Shown: positions 9,401 to 18,400 of the stretch, piece by piece
Layout: each line of letters starts with the position of its first letter
How positions within the stretch are numbered: the first letter of the stretch is position 1
Origin: Arcuatula senhousia
Lineage: Eukaryota; Mollusca; Bivalvia; Mytilida; Mytilidae
DNA: 64,000 nt
Direction of reading: 5' to 3'
Assembly: GCA_963971305.1 (NCBI GenBank)
Contig: OZ020307.1
Span: 8,817,501-8,881,500 of the forward strand
Translations under genes and position numbers: made by a program
Notes under the pieces: model-generated
Seen by the model: only the letters and a program-made list of their open reading frames with translations
Database searches by the model: none
What the model was told of the DNA's origin: nothing

Positions 9401-12400
9401 CTGGAACAACCTTTCTGACCAAGTGATTCAGGCAACATCCACAGACTGCTTCACATGAGCACTGTGGAGGCATCTGACAATGCAATCTGTACATGTACTC
9501 TGTTTTATAAATTTGTAAATAATGCTGGTATAAAACATACCAGTTGGTTAATGTCTGCACAGTTAATCTGAGTAATGCCCTCGCACTGCAGATGAAAAGC
9601 ATAGAAGTACATGTAGAATTCCTGTATTATTCACTATGTACATTTTTGTAACTTTGGTAGGTGGACGCTTAAAAAAAATAAATGAAATTAAAAAAAAAAA
9701 CAACAAAAAAAAAACAATAGAATATTTGAAGAAGGAGATTTGTTGAGTGCACTCTTAAAACATGTTAAAATTGTCATATTTAAGGTATATGTAGCACCAT
9801 ACAAAGGTTGTTTTAGTCTGACCATCACACTTTAAACTTGCATAACTTTCTTATTATTTTACCAATTTTAATAAATGAGACATCATTAGAAAGAAGAAAG
9901 GTAACCCTTTATGATGATTCCTACAAAAATTAACTATAATGTATAACAGGTGGAATTACTGTTCAAAATTAAAAATTTCAACACAACTGACTCAAATGAA
10001 ATTAGCTCTCCTAGCATTACAAATATCTCTTTAACATTGATTTAATCTGAATCAACACAGCATTACCTCCAAAATCGTGTCTCAGAATTTTCCTGTCACA
10101 TTCCATACTCCATTAAAGTCATATTTTATGTACATGGGTTTATTGCATAAGGGGTCACTCTATTCAATGTGCCATAAAATATTTACTAAAGCTTTAATCT
10201 AAAATCTGAGACACAGTTTTGTTGTTAATAGACCTTGGAATAACATATCCAAAAACCAGCCACATTGGGGTACTCATATGGGAGCTAAATTCAATCATCA
10301 CCATAGCTCATTAATTATTAGGTGTACTGAAAATATTTTTGCACCATTAGAAAAAGGGCATTTAATAGTATTGAAAAAGTTATAAATTAAAATTTTGATA
10401 AAATTTAAGCACTTTTGTATGGTGCTACCTTAATGTACATGTTACAGAAGTGAAGAAATTAGTCCTTTGGCTTTGTTTTGAAAATTTACAGAAGTAGCCC
10501 AAATTATTTAACATTCAAAAGTTTAAAAAGTCTTATAAAAGCAAAGTCCTTTGCAGTGTTCTTCCCAGACCTTTAAAGCAATGTGGGCATGCATTGCTAT
10601 TAATGTTACTGCGGTGCTATTGTTTTCCTTCCATTTTAGTTTTTTAGCTCACCTGGACCGAAGGTCCATGTGAGCTATTACCATCACTTGGCGTCCGTCA
10701 TCGTCGTCTGTCGTCGTCGTCGTCGTCTGTTATCAATTTTTCAAAAATCTTCTCCTCTGAAACTACTCAACAGAATTTAATGAAACTTGGTATGAATGAT
10801 CCTTAGGGTGTCCTGCACCAAACTTGTGTTTTGATTTTTAATCCGTTAAAAAACATGGCCGCCGTTACTAATAATAGACTAGGGGGGTCAGACTACTGTT
10901 TTTGGCTTATAAATCAAAAAGTATAAGAGATAGAGGAAATCTGAGGCCACGCTACTGATTCAGCATCAAAAGCTCTACAAAAGTCTCCATTTAGTCAAAG
11001 TTGTCAGATGACCCCTTATAGGGGTTACGGCCCCTTAAAGGTGAAAAATAGCATTTTTTCATGTTTTTGGCCTACAGAATGAAAACTATTGCAGATAGAG
11101 ATTAGCTGTTGCTTGCTTAAATGTTCAGCTCATTTAACTCTACAAAAGTCTCCATAGGGTCAAAGTTGTCAGATGACCCCTTAAAGGGGTTACGGCCCCT
11201 TAAAGTTGAAAAATAGCCATTTTTCATGTTTTTGGCCTACAGAATGAAAACTATTGCAGATAGAGATTAGCTGTTGCTTGCTTAAATGTTTAGCTCATTT
11301 AGCTCTACGAAAGTCTCCATAGGATCGAAGTTGTCAGATAACCCCTTATAGGGGTTACGGCCCCTGAAAAATGGCATTTTTTCATGTTTTTGGCCTACAG
11401 AATGAAAACTATTGCACATAGAGATTAGCTGTTGCTTGCATAAATGTTCAGCTCATTGAGCTCTACAAAATTCTCCATAGGGTCGAAGTTGGCAGATGAC
11501 CCCTTATAGGGGTTACAGCCCCTGAAAAATAGCGATTTTTCATGTTTTTGGCCTACAGAATGAAAACTATTGCAGATAGAGATTAGCTGTTGCTTGCTTA
11601 AATGTTCAGCTCATTTAGCTTTACAAAATTCTCCATAGGGTTGAAGTTGTCAGATGATCCCTTATAGGGGTTATGGCCCCTGAAAAATAGCCATTTTTCA
11701 TGTTTTTGGCCTACAGAATGAAAACTATTGCAGATAGAGATTAGCTGTTGGTTGCTTAAATGTTCAGCTCATTTAGCTCTACAAAAGTCTTCATAGGGTC
11801 GAAGTTGTCAGATGACTCCTTATAGGGGTTATGGCCCCTTATAGGTGAAAAATGGTGTTTTTGGCCTATAGAATGAAAACTATTGCAGGTAGAGAAAAGC
11901 TGTTGCTTGCTTAAATGTTCAGCTCATTTAGCTCTACAAAAGTATAGGGTCAACATCAAGACCAGGTGAGCGATTCAGGCTCCTGGGAGCCTCTTGTCCC
12001 ACATTTTTAAAATCTCATTTGGTTTTCATCACTTCTTCACTTGCGTTGATTATTAAACTGTTTATTTAAGGGATTAACTAGGGAAATTCACAAAGTAGCC
12101 ATAAAGTTGTCATAATTAGCCCCCTTAGCAGCCAGGCCAGTTCAAAGTGTTGAACATCTAGATTCTAGACTTCAAAGGAATTAGCCATCGACAATCAATC
12201 ATGAGTTAATCTCTAATCCCATTGCAAAATCTTGTGTACTAGTATTTATTTAATTAAATGTTACAATTAACTATCATTTATGATTAAAACTATTTGAATT
12301 TTGTAATATATTCTTGTTTTTAAGACTAGATTTGTAGATTGAAAAACCATAAAAACTCTGATTTTTGTACATGTATACATATTAATTCATTACCATATAG

Positions 12401-15400
12401 GTACAGAGATATTTCCCCTTGAAATTGTTTAGATCATCAAATCAATTATTAAGAACATGTACATGTAGTAATAAAATGTGCTCCAAGCTAGCTTAATGAA
12501 ACTATATGTAAGCACTCAATATGAGTGAATTGCTTGCTGATAAGAAGCAAAAGTGTGTGTAATGAGCCCTATTCTATGTAAAGATAACATGAGAAAGTTA
12601 AAATAATACTTCATCAAGGTTCTAATACTCGCATACTGTTTTAAAATATAGAGATTAGAAATTTTTATTCTTAAATAGTTACAGAATGCATTTATGAAAA
12701 GAAACAGATAATTTTTTTATCTTGGAAGAAAGTTCACATTGCTATTTCAAAATCCACAAAATAACGACACATAAAATCCCATGTTAATAAATCTCACCAC
12801 GCGTTGCCACAGTGCTATCAAATTTTTCTGGGGAGAACACTGCTTTGCAAAGTAAGTCCTCCTTTGTGAAAGGAGAGACAGAAGGTACAATGTATATATG
12901 TTTTTACTCAACACAAACCCCAGTGCATACATGTGACAGATCTGTCATGACAAAGCAGGAGTTTTTTTATATCTTTAGCTGGAGGTTGGTTAAAAAGCGG
13001 GAGATTTTCAACACTCTTTAAAATTACATTTCAATGTTAATTTATGGCACTAAGTAACATGTGCCAAATATACCTGGCTTCACTCATTAATGTCCAACTG
13101 TTTATAATACAATAATCAGGCCTATGAAAATAATGACAATAAACCTTCAATTAAAACTTTTACCTGTGCCATAAACGTCCACAATTGATAAACCCCTTAA
13201 ACACCAGAGATGTTTCATAACTGAACCATTGATTAAAACATCTCTAAGCGAAAATTTTGTCAAGGTTTGAAAAAGCGGGATATTACACAAAAGTCTGGAG
13301 AACAGAAGATGGGTCATAAAGTCAGGAGATTTTGTCTCCTGGCGGGAATCACATGTATGCCAGTGCGTATTTAATTAAAAGCTTTCATAGAGCTCATTGT
13401 AAAGATTTTGACAGCTTTAAATGCAGAGATGTATTTTATTAAATACTTTTTTCTCTTTCAGATATAGTGGGCAAAAAAAATACACTGAGGCATTGAATCT
13501 GATATACAATGGAGCTGTTACTTTGTTAACACACAACCAGGTTTGTATATTTGATACAATTAGATATATTGTATTTGAATTATGAAAATCAAACTATATT
13601 ATAAAATTCAATTTAACACAGATACATGTATGTCATGCATGCCAAGATATTATTCAATATATGGATCTAATTTAAGTCTGACCTTCCCATTCTGAAGCTA
13701 CAAGTGTAAATTTGATTTTAAAGTGCTTCTGTTGGTTATCATTGAATGTCACAAAGTCAACAAATCAATATTTCATGATATGATCATGTACAAATGTATA
13801 TAATATTTATACAAGTGTGATAAAAATGAACCATTTGTCTTTACAGCATTCAAGTGGGGCAGATTTGGCCATGCTTATGATAGAATTACTCAACAATTCT
13901 ATGCAACAAGTGACTGATGATACAACAGGTATAATGAATGGTTTATGTGGAGGGATTGTTGTCATATAATTAATAAAACAAAATGATTGCCATAAAGGAA
14001 AAAAAGTTAATGAATTTAAAAATAGGCTATAAAATGATCACAAAAATTTTACAAAATGTAAAAGGAGCAACTTCTTAAGGAAGCCAAGAAAGAACAAAAG
14101 GGCACCGAAAACTTTACAGAAACAGGGATGAAATGTTAAGATACTAATGCCATTAAAAGTAAAAAACAAAACAGAAACTGCAACCAAAACAAAGTGAATT
14201 CATTTTTTTTTGCAATAGATTTATGCTTTGAGATGGTTTTCACTTGCATGTTACTTGTTATGTGTAAGTAATCCTATGTCTCATGAAACACTTTCTTTAT
14301 TGTCTTCAGGTATGGAGTAAAATAACTTTTACTTGACCATATCAGGTCCCCAAGGCTGCAAAATGGGTAAACAATTAAAATTTGCAACAATCCAATAAGC
14401 ACAGAAGTAGAAAAGATGATCTTTTCATAGCATTTGTGACAATACAAAAAAACAACAATAGTTTTTTACAACAGTACATCATTTAAACACTTTGGAGCTT
14501 TGTTGTTAAGATTGCGTTTCACCAATATTCATGATGTATGTAATAGCAACTTTCATTGCAGCAGATTAAACTTATGACAAGCATATCGTATGTATAATAT
14601 GTATATCCTTTTCGTTTCAGATAAAGTGCTGCATATATTTAACTTATTGAATGCAGATTCACAAGAAAAACATAATTATATGATAGCAGCCATTCGGTGG
14701 TCGATGACAGTCAGTCAACACAAAAGAGGTCACCCTGACCTACATAAAAAATTTGGTCTGGCATTTTGGAAAGGTAAAACCAAGCATAGAATTCTCAGTG
14801 TTATATTCTGTATTACTTTCCATGATGAAAGTACATCAAGTAGACTGCTCTTTAGTCTTTGTTTGAAGAAATGGATACAGGCAAATTTGTTTAGATGTAT
14901 GTACATAGAAAAAAACTTGATAAAATTATTGGTTCTCATCAAATAAAGACATGCTGTTGAAATATTCAATAACATGTATGGTGTGCTAATACTGCACAAT
15001 GAGTAAGAAAATGAAAATGTCCTACATATGTTAAAGCTGATCATTGCACTAACGAAAAAAAAAAAGAATTTTGAAGAAAATGTGTTTCTAAAAAAAAATC
15101 ATTTAAATGCAAAGGAAAAATTGCAACATATTTTAAACATATATTTGTATGTTATCATAACCTTAACATATGTATGTCTGGTGCCTTAATGTTAAACATA
15201 TGTTAACCATATGTCTTACGTTTTGGTATGACCAACATATGTTTTTGAAAAATATGGAGAAAAATGATTTTAAATGAATGGCAAATGCACAACTTAATTA
15301 TCAATTTAAATGTGTTTGTTTCCATGGTTATCATATAGCATATCTTACATGTCTTCCAATGATACATGTATAAATTTTATTTTTAGACAAGAACTACCCA

Positions 15401-18400
15401 CAGGCTAGATACCACTTTATTCATTCCACAGATGGCTACAATTGTGCCTTGATGTTAGTCGAGTTCCATGTAAATCATGGCTATAACTCAGAGGTTGATA
15501 TGTTTATTGCTCAGGCTGTGTTACAGTAAGTAGAGAAGCAAATGGAGGTACATGTCATTTTGAACATGTATATGTTCTAAAAAAATGGGTATTTAAGCGT
15601 TGGTCTCAAATTTTGGTAGTTCTGAATCAGATGTAATAGAAGACTAGTAGTCTTGCAAGTATTTGATATGGTCGAAAATTACTTTTAGAAATCACACATT
15701 TAGCTCAACAAAATGGAAGTTAACAATGTTCAGATTAATCAAGAACCATTTCCTGTTTAGTTTTACAGTTTTAACTATGAACAAAGGGATTGTAAGCAAA
15801 AGACTAAGGTTATACAATTTTTTATACAACCGCAAAAAAAATTGCGAACATATTATGGTATGATGCTGTCGTCGTCGTGGTCTGTTAACTTTTAGTGTTG
15901 GTGCAATAACTTAAGTTCTAGTTATCCCATTGCTTTGTTATTTGGCAATAATGTTCCTTACCATAAAAGGATGAATGGGATTGATTTTTTTTGGGGGGTC
16001 CCCCTTTTTTTGTTTCGAAATGAGGGGCCCAAAGGGGCTAAAAAATTCAAATATTGCATTTGTTTCCACTATAACTTTAATCCTAGTTGGCCTATTGCTG
16101 TGAAATTTGTCAAGAAAGTTACTTTAAATACAATAAAAGATTGAACTTGATGAATTTTTGCGCCCCCACCCCCCTTTTGGCTGTTATGTAATTTGGGTCA
16201 AAGGGGCCAAAATCAAAATTTTTAATTTTTGGTTCCAATTTCAATTTTTTTTTTGCATGTTTGTTCTTGTCAAATAGAGGATACAAAATTTAAAATTAAA
16301 TTTTGCGACCCCCCCTTTTTATCCCCTATTATGTAATGATTTTGAAAATTTTTTTGCATGTTTGTTCTTGTCAAATAGCCGATACAAAATTGAGAATTAA
16401 TTTTTGCAATCCCCCCTTTTTCTACTTCATGTATTACATAATAAGGGGCCAAACGGGGCCAAAATCAATACTTTTTTATTTGTGGTCCGATTTTGAAAAC
16501 TATTTTGCATGTTTGTTCTTCTCAAACAGCGGATACAAAATTGAAACTTATTTTTGTAACCCCTTTTTTCTCACATTATGTAATAAGGGGCCAAAATTGA
16601 AACTTTTTTACTCGTTCAAACCTCACCAAAAAGTTCCAGTAACCAAAACTCATCAATCCACAATAGGCTTTTAAAATGTGAGTGGAAAGTCCACCAAAAG
16701 CTGCATGTGTCAAAAACCTTTGTCAGTCCACCATGGGCTGCATGTGTCCAGAACAATTGATTATCTATATTGGGCCTAAAACGTACAGGGTTCAACATGT
16801 TGCGGCCGTATCATGCTGCGCTTGGCGAAGCTTTTTATTTTACAATTAAATGATATTGAGACGTGGAATAAGTGTATGGGACACAACCAGTTAACCACAA
16901 GCTGCAATTTAAAATATCCACAATGGAAGACAGCCAGCAGTCTTCAATGTGACCAGAGGTCACTGCTTGCAATATTGCATTGGCCTAAGATTAAAAATAT
17001 AATAAATAACTTGTTTTTTACAGATATCTTTGTCTACAGAACAAAGACACGGCATTGATTGTGTTTACAAACTATACCAAACAACATCCAGCTGTCAGTA
17101 AAGGCCCGCCTTATCTTTTACCTCTCCTGAACTTTATATGGTTTCTACTCTTAGCTTTAGAAGGGTAAGTAAATCAATGTAAACAGATAGATATAAAGAA
17201 TGTATTAAAAATCATAACATTCTCAAATTTGCACTGAGAAACAGCTTCAGTCCTTGTTTGACAATTCATGTGCTCATGATAGTTACAAATAATTTTGGGA
17301 AACCACACACATTACATGCACATTCTCTTTCTTAACACAGCTGTTTTAGGCCAATATAAAAAAAACCATAGATTCTCATCCCTTCTTCCCCAGATATTAT
17401 CAGCTGCCTAAAAAAAAAATTACTTTGATTTTTTGGCAAATCTTGCTCATAGTTGGCGAATTTCCTGAATGTTTTACAAAATGGATAAAAAATTTGAAAC
17501 ATTAAATTTGTCTGCCTGTCCTGTATTTTCAATAAATTTAGATGAGAATCTAGAATTTTTTTTATTATGGCCTTAAGATATAAAGCAGTGGAAACCAAAT
17601 GTTTACATGTATCTGAATTAAATCTAGTGGTTAAAGTTTATACCAGATGATAAATCCTGTCTCACATTTTTGTTTTATGCCATATACTCACAAAACTAGG
17701 AAAGGGGGCTGGGAGACTGAGAGGTGTTGGTATTATGTTTGGATTTAACACTATCAATGTAAATTTGATCTAAAGCTATGACATCACAATACAATTTTGA
17801 TTGCTACATCATACACTTAAGACTTATTTTAAAACCAAAGTCCTGTTGTGAAATCCATTGCTGGTCCTTTTGATAAAACAATCTTGAAAAGGTATCTTCT
17901 TAAATTTTAACCTTTGAACCTTAAAACTACAGCTATGACAATTACATACTCAACAGAAATAGATAAATATTTTATTAGAAAAGTTATTCATTCAGTGTTA
18001 TATCTTTGTTTTGTAGAGGAAAGGTAACAGTTTTCTCCATTTTATGTGATAAGTACCAGGCATCTATACAGAGGGACCCAAGTTATAAAGAGGTAAAAAT
18101 GATAATGAAAGCCCCCCTTCAGAAAATTTTAGCAGGAAAAGGAAGACAACTCAGTTTTAATTTTTTCAGATCCTAAGGGGCATTAAAGAAATAGATTACT
18201 GAAGAAATAGATTACTGGTATATTACTGTGAGTTAAACAATATTTTTGTTATCTTACTAAAATTTAAAAAAGTTTTTAACCTTTAGAAAAAGGTATATAA
18301 GTTATTAAGTAATTGATTAAAATTATATGCAATGTTTTGAATTTTCAATGTTATATGGGGCCGATTTTTGAGAAAAATCTAGAACTTTCAGAAGTTTGGA

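Noticed and set aside
14590..14946. 118-residue plus-strand ORF as a separate gene
   Set aside because: It is GET4 exon 4 extended into both introns.
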